This document shows, piece after piece, positions 34,773 through 44,495 of a stretch of 64,000 bases of DNA. This stretch comes from Lachnospiraceae bacterium. Its GTDB lineage: Bacteria; Bacillota_A; Clostridia; Lachnospirales; Lachnospiraceae. The stretch covers positions 65,536 through 129,535 of the forward strand of contig JAETQR010000010.1 of the NCBI GenBank assembly GCA_021770615.1, in the 5' to 3' direction. Position 1 is the stretch's first letter. Each line of letters starts with the position of its first letter. The position numbers were made by a program, and so were the translations under genes. The notes beneath the pieces are model-generated. The model was not told the origin of the DNA. It made no database searches and saw nothing but the letters and a program-made list of their open reading frames with translations.

Positions 34773-35477
34773 ATGAAACGGATCATATGTCTGATAGGGA
34801 TTTTGGGTCTATTGGCAGGGGTTTTTATGGATCATGATGTGGCGGAGTTGAAGGAAAAACCTGTTCTTAATAAGAAAACAGCTACGCTCACTGTAGGCAA
34901 AAAGGTCACACTGAAACTCAGAAATTATAATAGGAAGATTCACTGGAGCAGTTCGAGAAAAGCTGTAGCAGTTGTTTCCTCCCGGGGAGTAGTGACGGCA
35001 AAAAAGACGGGAAGCGCCCGGATCACAGCCAGGGCAGGCGGAAAAAAGTATGTGTGCCGGGTGACGGTGCGGGCAAAGAGTTCTAAAAAAAGCAGTACAG
35101 GAAGCTATGCCCGGAGTGTGCTTGAATTGGTAAATAAAGAGCGGGCAAAAGAAGGATTGGGTGCATTGAAACTCGATATGTCGCTGTGCCGCGTGGCGAA
35201 GCTGCGTGCAGAAGAAATCACGGAAAATTTCGACCACACACGACCTGACGGAAGCAGCTGCTTTACGATCCTGAAGGAAAATAATATTTCTTATCATGCA
35301 GCAGGAGAAAATATTGCTGCCGGACAGCCTACGCCGGAACAGGTAGTCAAGAGTTGGATGGATTCGCCGGGACACCGGGAAAATATCATGTCAAAGGATT
35401 TTCATAAGCTGGGAGTTGGATATGTGAAAGCAGATGATGAGTACGGACATTACTGGGTGCAGTTGTTTTCGGACTGA
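34773..35477 (+). CDS. Secreted Big2-like + CAP (SCP) domain protein
   Basis: A 234-residue exported protein. The signal peptide MKRIICLIGILGLLAGVF is followed by an Ig-like Big2 domain (TLTVGKKVTLKL ... WSSSRKAVAVVSSRGVVTAKKTG), then a CAP domain (VLELVNKERAKEGLGALKLD, AKLRAEEITENFDHTRPDG, AAGENIAAGQPTPEQVVKSWMDSPGHRENIM, YWVQLF). The His and Glu of the CAP cavity are present. Ribosome site AGGAGGGATAAG precedes ATG 34773. Function of bacterial CAP proteins is not settled. The lysine-rich Ig module resembles those in the adhesin at 26556. Confidence 0.88.
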   Translation: MKRIICLIGILGLLAGVFMDHDVAELKEKPVLNKKTATLTVGKKVTLKLRNYNRKIHWSSSRKAVAVVSSRGVVTAKKTGSARITARAGGKKYVCRVTVRAKSSKKSSTGSYARSVLELVNKERAKEGLGALKLDMSLCRVAKLRAEEITENFDHTRPDGSSCFTILKENNISYHAAGENIAAGQPTPEQVVKSWMDSPGHRENIMSKDFHKLGVGYVKADDEYGHYWVQLFSD

Positions 35478-35492
35478 TTTGGAAAAATTTCC

Positions 35493-35521
35493 TTGACAAA
35501 AAAGATCACACACGCTATAAT
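35493..35521 (+). promoter_or_regulatory. str operon promoter
   Basis: TTGACA (35493-35498), 17 bases, TATAAT (35516-35521): a perfect consensus sigma-A promoter, as expected for ribosomal protein genes. The roughly 100-base leader includes GGCTGGGTCATATAGCCCGG, a small hairpin. Confidence 0.9.
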
Positions 35522-35628
35522 GATTTAGCATGCGTTCGTGTGGTCTTTTTGTATACCCAAAAAACCGCAGGACTTAGCAGGCTGGGTCATATAGCCCGGT
35601 TCAAATAAACAACAGGAGGTGAAAATTA

Positions 35629-36048
35629 ATGCCAACTTTTAACCAATTAGTAAAGCAGGGTAGAAAATCGGTTGCGAAGAAATCAAATTCTCCAGCACTT
35701 CAGTACACTTACAATTCTCTGAAGAAAAAATCGACAGAGAGTGCTTCCCCACAGAAGCGTGGTGTTTGTACTGTTGTACGTACTGCTACACCGAAGAAGC
35801 CTAACTCAGCACTTCGTAAGATTGCCAGAGTTCGTCTTTCCAACGGTATCGAGGTAACAAGTTATATTCCTGGTGAAGGCCACAACCTTCAGGAGCATAG
35901 CGTTGTTATGATCCGTGGCGGAAGGGTAAAAGATCTTCCGGGTACAAGATATCATATCATCCGCGGAACTCTTGATACGGCTGGTGTTGCTAACAGAAAG
36001 CAGGCTCGTTCCAAGTATGGTGCGAAGAGACCGAAAGCAGGCAAGTAA
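35629..36048 (+). CDS. rpsL: 30S ribosomal protein S12
   Basis: 139 residues, decoding-centre protein. [13 protein letters not shown] and [54 protein letters not shown] are clear. The lysine positions linked with streptomycin response appear wild type ([11 protein letters not shown]). Ribosome site ACAGGAGGTGAAAATT. First gene of rpsL-rpsG-fusA. Confidence 0.99.
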   Translation: MPTFNQLVKQGRKSVAKKSNSPALQYTYNSLKKKSTESASPQKRGVCTVVRTATPKKPNSALRKIARVRLSNGIEVTSYIPGEGHNLQEHSVVMIRGGRVKDLPGTRYHIIRGTLDTAGVANRKQARSKYGAKRPKAGK

Positions 36049-36263
36049 CAAGTAACTTGCCCCAAAGTAAATTTATTTACTAATTTAAAAGTACCGGATT
36101 AATTTTTGCATCATTATTTATATAGTATTTATAGAAATGACCGGTCTGGATATAAGACTTCATGTCATACGCCGGATCGTGAACGAAGCAAGATTTAAAC
36201 TGGTGCGGACACAAGTATAGTGAGTACCTGTGAATTAATAATATTATTAAGGAGGGAAGTAAC

Positions 36264-36734
36264 GTGCCACGTAAAGGACATATTCCAAAAAGAGATGTAC
36301 TGGCAGATCCAGTTTACAAAAACAAAGTTGTTACAAAGCTGATCAACAACATTATGTTGGACGGTAAAAAGGGTGTGGCCCAGAAGATCGTTTACGGTGC
36401 ATTTGAGGAGATCGCAGATAAGACAGGAAAAGACGCACTGGACGTATTCGAAGAGGCGATGAACAACGTAATGCCGGAACTTGAGGTAAAGGCAAGACGT
36501 ATCGGTGGTTCTACTTATCAGGTCCCGATCGAAGTAAAACCAGACCGCAGACAGGCTCTGGCGCTTCGCTGGCTGACACTTTATTCACGTAACCGTGGAG
36601 AAAAGACGATGAAACAGAGACTTGCCAATGAGATCATGGATGCCGCTAACAACACTGGTTCATCCGTGAAGAAGAAAGAAGATATGCACAAGATGGCAGA
36701 GGCCAACAAAGCGTTTGCTCATTATCGTTGGTAA
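36264..36734 (+). CDS. rpsG: 30S ribosomal protein S7
   Basis: 156 residues, head-domain assembly protein and, in model species, a repressor of its own operon. [16 protein letters not shown]...[18 protein letters not shown] is typical. Ribosome site AAGGAGGGAAGTAAC. The 215-base gap after rpsL is longer than usual and holds no gene that I can see. Confidence 0.99.
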   Translation: MPRKGHIPKRDVLADPVYKNKVVTKLINNIMLDGKKGVAQKIVYGAFEEIADKTGKDALDVFEEAMNNVMPELEVKARRIGGSTYQVPIEVKPDRRQALALRWLTLYSRNRGEKTMKQRLANEIMDAANNTGSSVKKKEDMHKMAEANKAFAHYRW

Positions 36735-36841
36735 AGAAAAGCAACGAGTTGCTTTTCTTAGAAAGTTTGCTGACGCAAACTTTTGCCCGAAGAGTGAGAA
36801 AAATTGTGTATGAGACGAAAATAAATTAGGAGGAAAGAACC

Positions 36842-38962
36842 TTGGCTGGAAGAGAATATCCATTAGAGCGTACCAGAAATATTGGTATCATGGCTCATAT
36901 TGATGCCGGTAAGACAACGCTGACTGAGCGTATCCTGTACTATACCGGTGTTAATTATAAAATCGGTGAGACTCATGATGGTGCTTCTACCATGGACTGG
37001 ATGGAGCAGGAGCAGGAGAGGGGTATTACCATTACTTCTGCTGCTACGACCTGTCACTGGACACTGGAAGACCACCACAAACCAAAGGCAGGTGCTTTGG
37101 AGCACCGCGTCAACATCATTGATACTCCGGGACACGTTGACTTTACAGTAGAAGTAGAGCGTTCACTTCGTGTACTTGACGGAGCTGTCGGTGTATTTGA
37201 TGCGAAGGCTGGAGTTGAGCCTCAGTCTGAGAATGTATGGCGTCAGGCAGACACATACAATGTACCACGTATGGCATTCATCAATAAGATGGATAAAATG
37301 GGTGCAGACTTTTATTATTCCGTTCAGACGATCATTGACCGTCTGGGCAAAAATGCGATTCCTGTTCAGATTCCGATCGGAAAAGAGGATGATTTCATCG
37401 GTCTGATCGATCTGTTCGAGATGGAAGCATATTATTACAAAGATGACAAGGGCGAAGATATTGAGATCACAGCAATTCCGGATGATATGAAGGATCTTGC
37501 TGACGAATGGCACAATAATCTCGTAGAGAAGATCTGCGAGCTGGATGATGATCTGATGATGATGTATCTGGAGGATCAGGAACCGTCCGTTGACGAACTC
37601 AAGAAAGCTCTTCGTAAAGGAACGATTGCATGTGAGGCAGTTCCGGTATACTGTGGTTCTGCTTATAAGAATAAGGGTGTCCAGAAGATGCTCGATGGCG
37701 TTATCGAGTATATGCCGGCTCCGACTGACATTCCTGACATTGCAGGAACCGATGAGGAAGGAAATGAGATCACCCGTAAATCTTCGGATGACGAGCCATT
37801 TTCTGCTCTGGCATTTAAGATCATGGCTGACCCATTTGTAGGTAAGCTTGCATTCTTCCGTGTGTATTCCGGTACATTGAACTCCGGTTCTTATGTATTG
37901 AATGCAACGAAAGGAAAGAAAGAGCGTGTTGGACGTATCGTTCAGATGCATGCAAATAAGAGAAATGAGATCGACAAAGTATATGCTGGTGATATTGCAG
38001 CGGCAGTTGGTTTCAAAATGACGACGACAGGTGATACGATCTGCGACGAGCAGCATCCGGTAATCCTTGAGTCTATGGAATTTCCGGAACCGGTTATCGA
38101 GCTTGCGATCGAGCCAAAGACAAAGAATGACCAGGGTAAGATGGGCGAGGCTCTTGCAAAACTTGCAGAGGAAGACCCGACATTCCGTGCTCATACGGAT
38201 TCCGAGACCGGACAGACGATCATTGCCGGTATGGGTGAACTCCATCTGGAAGTCATCGTAGACCGTCTGCTTCGTGAGTTTAATGTAGAAGCGAATGTGG
38301 GTGCTCCACAGGTTGCTTACAAAGAGACATTTACGACGCCGGTTGATGTCGACAGCAAATATGCAAAGCAGTCTGGTGGTCGTGGACAGTACGGTCACTG
38401 TAAAGTTAAATTCGAGCCGATGGATCCGAACGGTGAGGAGACATTTAAGTTTGAGTCTACGGTAGTCGGCGGTGCGATTCCGAAGGAATACATTCCGGCT
38501 GTCGGAGAAGGTATCGAAGAAGCTGCACAGGCTGGTATCCTTGGAGGATTTCCTGTACTTGGTGTATATGCAAATGTATGGGATGGTTCCTACCATGAGG
38601 TCGACTCTAGTGAGATGGCATTCCACATCGCTGGTTCGATGGCATTCAAGGATGCAATGAAAAAAGGTAATCCGGTTCTTCTCGAGCCGATCATGAAGGT
38701 AGAGGTTACGATGCCTGAAGAATACATGGGTGACGTGATCGGAAGCCTGAATGCAAAACGTGGACAGATCGAGGGTATGGATGATATCGGCGGTGGTAAG
38801 ATCGTCCGTGCATTTGTACCGCTGGCAGAGATGTTCGGTTACTCGACAGAGCTTCGTTCTGCTACGCAGGGACGTGGTAACTACTCCATGTTCTTTGAGA
38901 AGTATGCACAGTGTCCGAAGAATGTACAGGACAAGGTTCTTGCACAGAAAACCGGGAAATAA
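36842..38962 (+). CDS. fusA: Elongation factor G
   Basis: 706-residue translocation GTPase. G1 [15 protein letters not shown], switch [34 protein letters not shown], and the domain IV-V blocks [13 protein letters not shown] and [22 protein letters not shown] are present. The start codon is TTG 36842, set by TAGGAGGAAAGAACC; the next residues [22 protein letters not shown] fit the family. Such a rare start in a highly expressed gene is unusual but clear. Confidence 0.98.
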   Translation: MAGREYPLERTRNIGIMAHIDAGKTTLTERILYYTGVNYKIGETHDGASTMDWMEQEQERGITITSAATTCHWTLEDHHKPKAGALEHRVNIIDTPGHVDFTVEVERSLRVLDGAVGVFDAKAGVEPQSENVWRQADTYNVPRMAFINKMDKMGADFYYSVQTIIDRLGKNAIPVQIPIGKEDDFIGLIDLFEMEAYYYKDDKGEDIEITAIPDDMKDLADEWHNNLVEKICELDDDLMMMYLEDQEPSVDELKKALRKGTIACEAVPVYCGSAYKNKGVQKMLDGVIEYMPAPTDIPDIAGTDEEGNEITRKSSDDEPFSALAFKIMADPFVGKLAFFRVYSGTLNSGSYVLNATKGKKERVGRIVQMHANKRNEIDKVYAGDIAAAVGFKMTTTGDTICDEQHPVILESMEFPEPVIELAIEPKTKNDQGKMGEALAKLAEEDPTFRAHTDSETGQTIIAGMGELHLEVIVDRLLREFNVEANVGAPQVAYKETFTTPVDVDSKYAKQSGGRGQYGHCKVKFEPMDPNGEETFKFESTVVGGAIPKEYIPAVGEGIEEAAQAGILGGFPVLGVYANVWDGSYHEVDSSEMAFHIAGSMAFKDAMKKGNPVLLEPIMKVEVTMPEEYMGDVIGSLNAKRGQIEGMDDIGGGKIVRAFVPLAEMFGYSTELRSATQGRGNYSMFFEKYAQCPKNVQDKVLAQKTGK

Positions 38963-39024
38963 TAAATTTTGCCGAATCAGGCAGATTTGGCAGGAGAATG
39001 CCGATAACTTTTAGCAATTAGGGA

Positions 39025-39053
39025 TTGATTTTTTGAGAAATATCCCATATAAT
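39025..39053 (+). promoter_or_regulatory. tuf promoter
   Basis: TTGATT (39025-39030), 17 bases, TATAAT (39048-39053), between fusA and tuf. It allows tuf to be transcribed beyond the str operon level. Confidence 0.75.
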
Positions 39054-39125
39054 AGAGACATATTGGCAATCAGAGCAAAATTTCTAAAACAAAGAATAAA
39101 AAATATGTTAGGAGGACGTTTAGAA

Positions 39126-40313
39126 ATGGCTAAGGAAAAGTATGTAAGATCGAAACCACATTGTAACATTGGTACGATTGGTCACGTAGACCATGGTAAG
39201 ACAACACTGACAGCAGCGATCACAGCTACACTTGCTGCAAGAGTAGAGGGTAATGCAGCTGTAGATTTTGCAAATATCGATAAAGCTCCGGAGGAGCGTG
39301 AAAGAGGTATCACAATCTCTACTGCACATGTTGAGTATGAGACTGATAAGAGACATTACGCACACGTTGACTGCCCGGGACATGCTGACTACGTTAAGAA
39401 CATGATCACCGGTGCTGCTCAGATGGACGGTGCGATCCTTGTTGTAGCAGCTACTGACGGTGTTATGGCTCAGACAAAAGAGCACATCCTTCTTTCCCGT
39501 CAGGTAGGTGTTCCGTATATCATCGTATTCATGAACAAATGTGATATGGTTGATGACGAGGAGCTTCTTGAGCTGGTAGAGATGGAGATCACAGAGATCC
39601 TCGAAGAGTATGAGTTCACAGACTGCCCGATCATCAAAGGTTCTGCACTCGGTGCACTCGAAGATCCAAATGGCAAGTGGGGCGATGCGATCATGGAGCT
39701 CATGGATACAGTAGACAGCTACATTCCGGATCCGCAGCGTGACACAGATAAGCCATTCGTAATGCCTGTCGAGGACGTATTCTCTATCACAGGACGTGGT
39801 ACTGTTGCTACAGGACGTGTTGAGGCTGGTACACTTCACCTCAATGACGAAGTTGAAATCGTTGGTATCAAAGAAGAGACACGTAAAGTCGTTGTAACCG
39901 GTATCGAGATGTTCCACAAAGAGCTGGAAGAGGCTCAGGCTGGTGACAATGCCGGTGTACTTCTCCGTGGTGTTCAGAAGAACGAGATCGAAAGAGGTCA
40001 GGTTCTTTCTCAGCCAGGTTCCCTTACCTGCCACACAAAGTTCACAGCTCAGGTTTACGTACTGACTAAGGACGAGGGTGGACGTCATACTCCATTCTTC
40101 AACAACTACCGTCCGCAGTTCTACTTCCGTACAACGGACGTAACTGGTGTGATCGAGCTTCCGGCTGGTACAGAGATGTGCATGCCTGGTGATAACGTAG
40201 AGATGACGATCGAGCTGATTCACCCGATCGCTATGGATCAGGGTCTTACCTTCGCTATCCGTGAGGGTGGACGTACAGTAGGTTCTGGTCGTGTTGCTAG
40301 CATTATTGAGTAA
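39126..40313 (+). CDS. tuf: Elongation factor Tu
   Basis: 395-residue GTPase delivering aminoacyl-t[61 protein letters not shown] and NKCDMV are present. The start is ATG 39126, 6 bases after AGGAGGACG; the frame is open from 39033 but that stretch holds the promoter. Followed by two hairpins. Confidence 0.99.
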   Translation: MAKEKYVRSKPHCNIGTIGHVDHGKTTLTAAITATLAARVEGNAAVDFANIDKAPEERERGITISTAHVEYETDKRHYAHVDCPGHADYVKNMITGAAQMDGAILVVAATDGVMAQTKEHILLSRQVGVPYIIVFMNKCDMVDDEELLELVEMEITEILEEYEFTDCPIIKGSALGALEDPNGKWGDAIMELMDTVDSYIPDPQRDTDKPFVMPVEDVFSITGRGTVATGRVEAGTLHLNDEVEIVGIKEETRKVVVTGIEMFHKELEEAQAGDNAGVLLRGVQKNEIERGQVLSQPGSLTCHTKFTAQVYVLTKDEGGRHTPFFNNYRPQFYFRTTDVTGVIELPAGTEMCMPGDNVEMTIELIHPIAMDQGLTFAIREGGRTVGSGRVASIIE

Positions 40314-40331
40314 TTTGCACGAATGCCCGTG

Positions 40332-40413
40332 ACATGGAAAATGTGAGACATTTTCCATGTGCGCTTGGCAGTGTATGGGGCTTTCCGAGATTCGGGAAGC
40401 CTCGTTTTTTTGT
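40332..40413 (+). terminator. tuf terminator region (two hairpins)
   Basis: A perfect 12-bp hairpin ACATGGAAAATG/CATTTTCCATGT (40332-40343 with 40349-40360) lacks a T-run and may protect the mRNA end. A true terminator follows: GGCTTTCC (40379-40386) with GGGAAGCC (40394-40401) and TCGTTTTTTT. Confidence 0.85.
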
Positions 40414-40723
40414 CTGAATTTTGAAGTGAAAATAGTGTGTGACCCGATTTTGACCTCCAAATTTGGTTGATAAGCAAAATCATTGTCAAAGTACCATTTT
40501 ACAATTACATATTATTCTTTTGAAGTACGTTCCCGTGTCTTTTTTTAATATTTCACTTACATATTATAGCTATGAATAACCAAAACAATACTTAGAATGG
40601 AGGAAAATCCCAGCTCTGTTTACAGAGCTTGCCTCATTCAAAGAAGAATGCCATACAGGCATGACGGGATTTGTGGTATTTTCTGTTTCAATGTATGTGG
40701 TTTTATTACTGCTCGTAAAAGGA
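40414..40723. other. AT-rich gap without a supported gene
   Basis: Between the tuf terminator and the toxin-antitoxin promoter I see only a hairpin AGCTCTG/CAGAGCT near 40613-40632 and no convincing reading frame. This is the left edge of the accessory island. Confidence 0.4.
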
Positions 40724-40752
40724 TTGCAAGAGGGGAAGAATTCTAGTATAAT
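40724..40752 (+). promoter_or_regulatory. Toxin-antitoxin promoter, copy 1
   Basis: TTGCAA (40724-40729), 17 bases, TATAAT (40747-40752). The surrounding 45 or so bases (from AAAAGGATTGCAAG through TAAGAAAG) recur nearly unchanged at 41636-41685 ahead of a second antitoxin-like gene. Confidence 0.7.
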
Positions 40753-40788
40753 CACTGGTAAGAAAGCCATAGAAAGGTGATGAATGTT

Positions 40789-41037
40789 ATGACAGCATTA
40801 AGGCAGGAGGCATACCAGCTCTTAGATGAATTCGATGAATCAGAAATGACCAGTGTTGTAACGCTGCTAAAAAACTATAGACACAGTACAAAACAAAACC
40901 AAAACGTAGATGAAGGGCTGGAGGGACTCCGGATTATTGAATCTTTTGCGGGAAGACTGCCAAAAGATTTCAACGAAAAGGAAGAACTGGAAAAGGAGGA
41001 AATAATATATGAGCACAGCAAAAAAACTGATTATTGA
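40789..41037 (+). CDS. Putative antitoxin-like small protein
   Basis: 82 residues (MTALRQEAYQLLDEFDESEMTSVVTLLKNYR), starting at ATG 40789 after AAAGGTGATGAATGTT. The short helical N-terminus followed by an acidic C-terminus resembles small antitoxins of Clostridia, but I cannot assign a named family. It overlaps the next gene by 29 bases, so it is probably part of the same toxin-antitoxin operon. Confidence 0.5.
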   Translation: MTALRQEAYQLLDEFDESEMTSVVTLLKNYRHSTKQNQNVDEGLEGLRIIESFAGRLPKDFNEKEELEKEEIIYEHSKKTDY

Positions 41038-41215
41038 TAATCTTTCCAACATACCGGATGATATTCAGGATGAGTTTGAAGTCATGGAAAACCTGTACAA
41101 ACTGCTCCGCTTTCGGAAAAGCCAGCAGTCCGTTGCTGAAAACGGAGGATACACAACAGATGAAGTACGCAAAATGTTTCAGGAGAAACATGAGGAAAGG
41201 ACAATTCTTGCATGA
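41009..41215 (+). CDS. Antitoxin of RelE/ParE-type module
   Basis: 68 residues (MSTAKKLIIDNLSNIPDDIQDEFEVMENLYKLLRFRKS ... YTTDEVRKMFQEK). The DEVRKMF-like C-terminus is the usual toxin-binding part of such antitoxins. It overlaps the toxin start by four bases (ATGA), the standard arrangement for paired translation. Ribosome site GGAGGAAATAAT. A homologous but shorter antitoxin lies at 41697. Confidence 0.7.
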   Translation: MSTAKKLIIDNLSNIPDDIQDEFEVMENLYKLLRFRKSQQSVAENGGYTTDEVRKMFQEKHEERTILA

Positions 41216-41508
41216 ATATAATCTGGTCTGCCCTGGCAATTGAAGACTTGAATGACATCGAAGAATTTATTGCAAGAGACAATCCCGCTCGTGCCGTATC
41301 CTTCATTAATGAACTGATTGACTTGGGAGATTCTTTAAGCATGGAAGGAGAAGCATGGAAAGGAACTCAGGCAAAATGGATTTGTGACAACAATGTACGT
41401 GAATTGTACTATAAGAACTATACGATTGTGTACCAGATTCGTGGCACTGATATTATAATACACGAAGTACATAATTCCGCGAAATTATCCCGACAACTAC
41501 GAGGATAG
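41212..41508 (+). CDS. RelE/ParE family toxin
   Basis: 98 residues. The pattern IIWSALAIEDLNDIEEFIARDNPARAVSFINELID ... VRELYYKNYTIVYQIRGTDIIIHEVHNSAKL is a complete RelE/ParE fold: N-terminal helical hairpin, then a beta sheet with RELYYKNYTIVYQI and the terminal strand with His. ParE-like (gyrase poison) or RelE-like (mRNA cleavage) activity cannot be told apart here. Coupled to the antitoxin by the ATGA overlap. Confidence 0.85.
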   Translation: MNIIWSALAIEDLNDIEEFIARDNPARAVSFINELIDLGDSLSMEGEAWKGTQAKWICDNNVRELYYKNYTIVYQIRGTDIIIHEVHNSAKLSRQLRG

Positions 41509-41544
41509 GACTCGCAAAAAGATTTACCAGCTTTAACGAGCGTT

Positions 41545-41573
41545 AAAACTCTGCATGGAAGATGCGGAGTTTT
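41545..41573 (+). terminator. Hairpin after toxin gene
   Basis: AAAACTCTGCAT (41545-41556) pairs with ATGCGGAGTTTT (41562-41573), one G-T wobble, with a T-run inside the 3' arm. A plausible terminator for the toxin-antitoxin operon. Confidence 0.6.
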
Positions 41574-41642
41574 ACATAAAGCATGCGAAGACCACGAAGA
41601 GCCGCTAGTTTCTGGTAAAGCCGGTAGCGTATCATAAAAGGA

Positions 41643-41671
41643 TTGCAAGCAAGGAAGAATTCTAGTATAAT
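41643..41671 (+). promoter_or_regulatory. Toxin-antitoxin promoter, copy 2
   Basis: TTGCAA (41643-41648), 17 bases, TATAAT (41666-41671), within the duplicated block described for copy 1. Confidence 0.7.
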
Positions 41672-41696
41672 CACTGATAAGAAAGGCGGTGGATTT

Positions 41697-41897
41697 ATGA
41701 ACAGTTCAAAAGCCAGCATTATCGAAAGGCTGAACCACATCTCGGACGACATGAATGAAGAAGAAATTATTGAGCGTTTATATATGCTGATGCGTTTGGA
41801 ACACAGCAGAAACCGTTGCGACGAGGAAGGCGTTTACTCTGATGAAGAAGTCGCAGAGCATTTTGCGGCAAAAAGAAAGAAGGTTACCCAGGCATGA
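41697..41897 (+). CDS. Orphan antitoxin-like protein
   Basis: 66 residues (SIIERLNHISDDMNEEEIIERLYMLMRLEHS ... YSDEEVAEHFAAKRKK). It has the same layout as the antitoxin at 41009, including a DEEVAEHF tail, and starts at ATG 41697 after GGCGGTGG. No toxin frame follows; the downstream DNA to 42080 carries only broken frames. It may be a remnant or an anti-toxin that still binds the neighbour's toxin or promoter; that is inference. Confidence 0.6.
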   Translation: MNSSKASIIERLNHISDDMNEEEIIERLYMLMRLEHSRNRCDEEGVYSDEEVAEHFAAKRKKVTQA

Positions 41898-42553
41898 TGC
41901 AGTTGAAATAGTTTTCGTATTCATGAAGTTTACAACCAGAGACGAATTTACATACGTACATATGATAGAGGATAAAACATACAAGGCGTTGGTTCATACC
42001 AGCGTCTTATTTTTGTGCAAGCGAAAGGACAAAAAGAAATTGGCAGAATGCACGCAGATGTCCTTTCTAGGAGCACTGATGAGTGTCGCTTAGCCTGGAC
42101 TGGAACCAAACACACCACTCGGACAGGGCATACCTTGATGGTGCACAGGGAACAACAGAATTGGCGGATTGGGGGATTTTGTCAACCTTTTCTAATGGGA
42201 AAAATAAACGTTCTTTTTATGCAAGGCGTACATATGAGGGAACCGTCTATCGACTATGGAAAATTAATATAAAGCGGCTGGCAGAAGTCGCAAACGAATA
42301 ACATAGGCGTATGGGTGGGAGATATAATAGAACAACCATATATCCGGGCATGGCGATTGTCATGTCATGTGTTTTTATGATGGTAAATGAGAGAAAAAAA
42401 TGGTATAATAAAAAGAAGAATTTAAATTTAGTGGAGGTGAAGAATATGGTGGCATTCTTGCGGTTAAGAAATATCTAAGTACATAGAACTGTGTTAAATA
42501 GTTTTATGTACAAACAAAATACTAAAAACTATTTAATAAAAGGAGATTTTGTA
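41898..42553. other. Gene-remnant region
   Basis: Contains one 72-codon frame from GTG 42083 to 42301 that begins right after a stop codon. Its product (AYLDGAQGTTELADWGILSTFS ... RRSFYARRTYEGTVYRLWKINIKRLAEV) looks like the C-terminal end of a larger protein I do not recognise. Upstream, 41900-42080 is open in another frame without a ribosome site. At 42404-42409 there is an extended -10 promoter (TGGTATAAT) for the next gene. Ribosome site GGAGGTGAAG at about 42433 leads only to a very short frame. Confidence 0.45.
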
Positions 42554-43198
42554 ATGATATTTCAAGATAATGTAGTAAAAGAGTATTTAAAAAATGTTTA
42601 TTTTGTAACCGGAACACCTTGTGGGGGAAAGACAACTATTTCACGAGAGTTAGCTAAACGACATAATTTATTAGTTTATGATATTGATGAGCAGTTTGCA
42701 AAACATCAGAAAATTTCCTCTTCTGATTTTCAACCGTCAATGACTAAAGTCTTTAAAGATGCTGATGAGTTTTTTGGGCGTACGGTAGAGGAATACAGGC
42801 AATGGCTCATTGATAACACCAGAGAGCAATTAGACTTTGTGTTATTAGATTTGATACGCCTTTCGCAAAATCAAATTGTATTATGTGATTGCCATTTGAC
42901 ATTGGAAGAAGCTGATAAATTAACAGAAGCATCAAGAATAGTATTTTTGATAAAAGAACCTTCGAATATAGTTGATGATTATTGTAATCGTCCTGACCAT
43001 CAGGATTTTAGAGAATTTATAAATAGTGCATCTGATCCTGAGAAAGCAAAGGCAGTGTGTAATGAAACCCTGAAAAGTCTCAACGAAGATCACTATAATG
43101 CGATCAGGGCTAGTGACTACTATTGGATTGAAAGAACACAAAATAGTACTGTTGATGAAACTGTGAAAAGGGTAGAGCAACACTTATCTATTACCTGA
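42554..43198 (+). CDS. P-loop nucleotide kinase-like protein
   Basis: 214 residues. The N-terminus NVYFVTGTPCGGKTTISRELAKRHNLLVYDIDEQF has a Walker A of the form G-T-P-x-G-G-K-T-T followed by the Asp-Ile-Asp of small-molecule kinases (shikimate or AAA_33-like). The LCDCHLTLEEAD stretch may be the second strand. The substrate is unknown. AAAAGGAGATTTTGTA precedes ATG 42554. A related but distinct P-loop protein lies at 51083. It is AT-rich compared with the housekeeping genes, consistent with an acquired island. Confidence 0.75.
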   Translation: MIFQDNVVKEYLKNVYFVTGTPCGGKTTISRELAKRHNLLVYDIDEQFAKHQKISSSDFQPSMTKVFKDADEFFGRTVEEYRQWLIDNTREQLDFVLLDLIRLSQNQIVLCDCHLTLEEADKLTEASRIVFLIKEPSNIVDDYCNRPDHQDFREFINSASDPEKAKAVCNETLKSLNEDHYNAIRASDYYWIERTQNSTVDETVKRVEQHLSIT

Positions 43199-43220
43199 AG
43201 TATATCCATGAATTTCAAGC

Positions 43221-43316
43221 GTGTGTGTGACAGAAGAATACCGTGGACATAGAATTAGTGAAAAGCTAATTAATTTTGCAAAATATTTGGAACTTTCAGC
43301 TTGTAGCATCATGTAA
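43221..43316 (+). pseudogene. GNAT acetyltransferase C-terminal fragment
   Basis: An in-frame stretch reads VCVTEEYRGHRISEKLINFAKYLELSACSIM and stops at 43316. The E-Y-R-G-x-x-I-x-x-x-L pattern is the acetyl-CoA pyrophosphate-binding motif A of GNAT enzymes. Both the N-terminal half and the end of the domain are missing. Confidence 0.6.
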
Positions 43317-43592
43317 TAAGGGCGGAGGATAAGGAGAAAATCGGTATTTTGCCACTGGTTCTATTAAAATAAGCACCGCACTCCTTTGTAAAATTAAGGG
43401 GTTGCGGTTTCTTAATGTCTAAAAATAACAGCGAACAAAAGAAAAAGCTATTTACAGGGTGGGAATGCGGGCAGTTGGCGCATATGAAAGAACTCTGCAA
43501 AAAGCAGAATGACTTTTTTAGTGGTAAATAAGGAATGAAAGTGGTATAATCAAATGAAATAAATTGGAAATTGTAAAGAGAGTGAAATTGAA
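43317..43592. other. Intergenic remnant with promoter
   Basis: No good gene. A 38-codon frame near 43415-43531 (MSKNNSEQKKKLFTGW...) has no recognised family. An extended -10 element GTGGTATAAT (43541-43550) starts the next gene. Confidence 0.35.
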
Positions 43593-44030
43593 ATGTGTAT
43601 GGAATGTTATGTTGATGTAAACAGGGCAACACCACTATTAAACCCGTTGGATTGTTTAAAAAATCATACGCAATATATTTGTGGGACTTGTGGACGGTGT
43701 ATTTGCATTGAACATGACCCCAAGCGTGGATTACAACGATGGAAATTTCCTTTTAAATCGTTAGAAATTGCAAAACTGTATTTGCGAACTGCTGATTATA
43801 GTATGAAAAAGTCATGTGGAATTTATGAGCTGAAAAATGAAAATGGTAGACTTTCATACAAAATTTTTGCGGATAGCGAGGACTTGCAATTATATCTGAA
43901 AAAGAATAAAGGAAAAACTTGCAAAGATATGAAGCCTATTTTTATTATTGAAGAATACAGGGAATATGCGAATACGCAGATAAGAAAATTGACCTCTGAC
44001 GAAATACAGAAGTATATGTCAGAGCGATAA
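43593..44030 (+). CDS. Hypothetical Cys-rich protein
   Basis: 145 residues, start ATG 43593. The N-terminal third has a zinc-finger-like set of cysteines and histidines (CMECYVD, YICGTCGRCICIEHDPKRG). The rest is mixed alpha/beta with lysines and no motif known to me. It ends four bases before the following acetyltransferase cassette, so the three genes 43593-45637 may share a transcript driven from the promoter at 43541. Confidence 0.6.
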   Translation: MCMECYVDVNRATPLLNPLDCLKNHTQYICGTCGRCICIEHDPKRGLQRWKFPFKSLEIAKLYLRTADYSMKKSCGIYELKNENGRLSYKIFADSEDLQLYLKKNKGKTCKDMKPIFIIEEYREYANTQIRKLTSDEIQKYMSER

Positions 44031-44060
44031 CTTTTGATTGGATTTTATGGAGGTGACTTT

Positions 44061-44495
44061 GTGATTAGAAAAGCAACGCAAGCAGATACTTTAGTATTGG
44101 CAGAATTGGCGATAAAAATGTGGTCTAATAATACAATATCAGAATTGCAATCAGAATTTCTTGATCTTATTTGTAGTGATAATGCTGTTTGTTTCATTAA
44201 ATATGTCGGTAATAAAGGAGTAGGTTTTGCGCAATGTCAGCTTAGGAATGATTATGTTGAAGGAACAGATACATCTCCTGTTGGATATTTAGAGGGGATT
44301 TTTATTGAGCCCGAATACAGGCATAGCGGATATGCGAAAGAACTTCTTTCAAAATGCGAAAAATGGGCAAAAGAAAAACATTGTATTGAATTTGCAAGTG
44401 ATTGTGAAATTGACAATGACATGAGTTTAAAATTTCATTTATCGATGGGATTTGAAGAAGCAAATCGCATTATTTGTTTTAGAAAAGATATATGA
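44061..44495 (+). CDS. Aminoglycoside 6'-N-acetyltransferase-like GNAT protein
   Basis: 144 residues. The block YVEGTDTSPVGYLEGIFIEPEYRHSGYAKELLSKCE, followed by EFASDCEIDNDMSLKFHLSMGFEEANRIICF, is characteristic of AAC(6')-I type enzymes, which acetylate the 6' amine of aminoglycosides using acetyl-CoA. GGAGGTGAC directly precedes GTG 44061; an earlier TTG at 44034 is less likely. Actual resistance is not shown by sequence alone, since many chromosomal members have other substrates. It overlaps the next gene by four bases (ATGA). Confidence 0.82.
   Translation: MIRKATQADTLVLAELAIKMWSNNTISELQSEFLDLICSDNAVCFIKYVGNKGVGFAQCQLRNDYVEGTDTSPVGYLEGIFIEPEYRHSGYAKELLSKCEKWAKEKHCIEFASDCEIDNDMSLKFHLSMGFEEANRIICFRKDI

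Noticed and set aside
37163..38626. A 487-codon frame on the minus strand inside fusA, and a 446-codon one inside tuf (39120-40460)
   Set aside because: Antisense shadows of highly codon-biased genes; the proteins lack any recognised domain, and the sense genes are certain.
43415..43531. 38-codon frame (MSKNNSEQKKKLF...)
   Set aside because: It has no clear ribosome site and no family I recognise; mentioned only in the intergenic entry.
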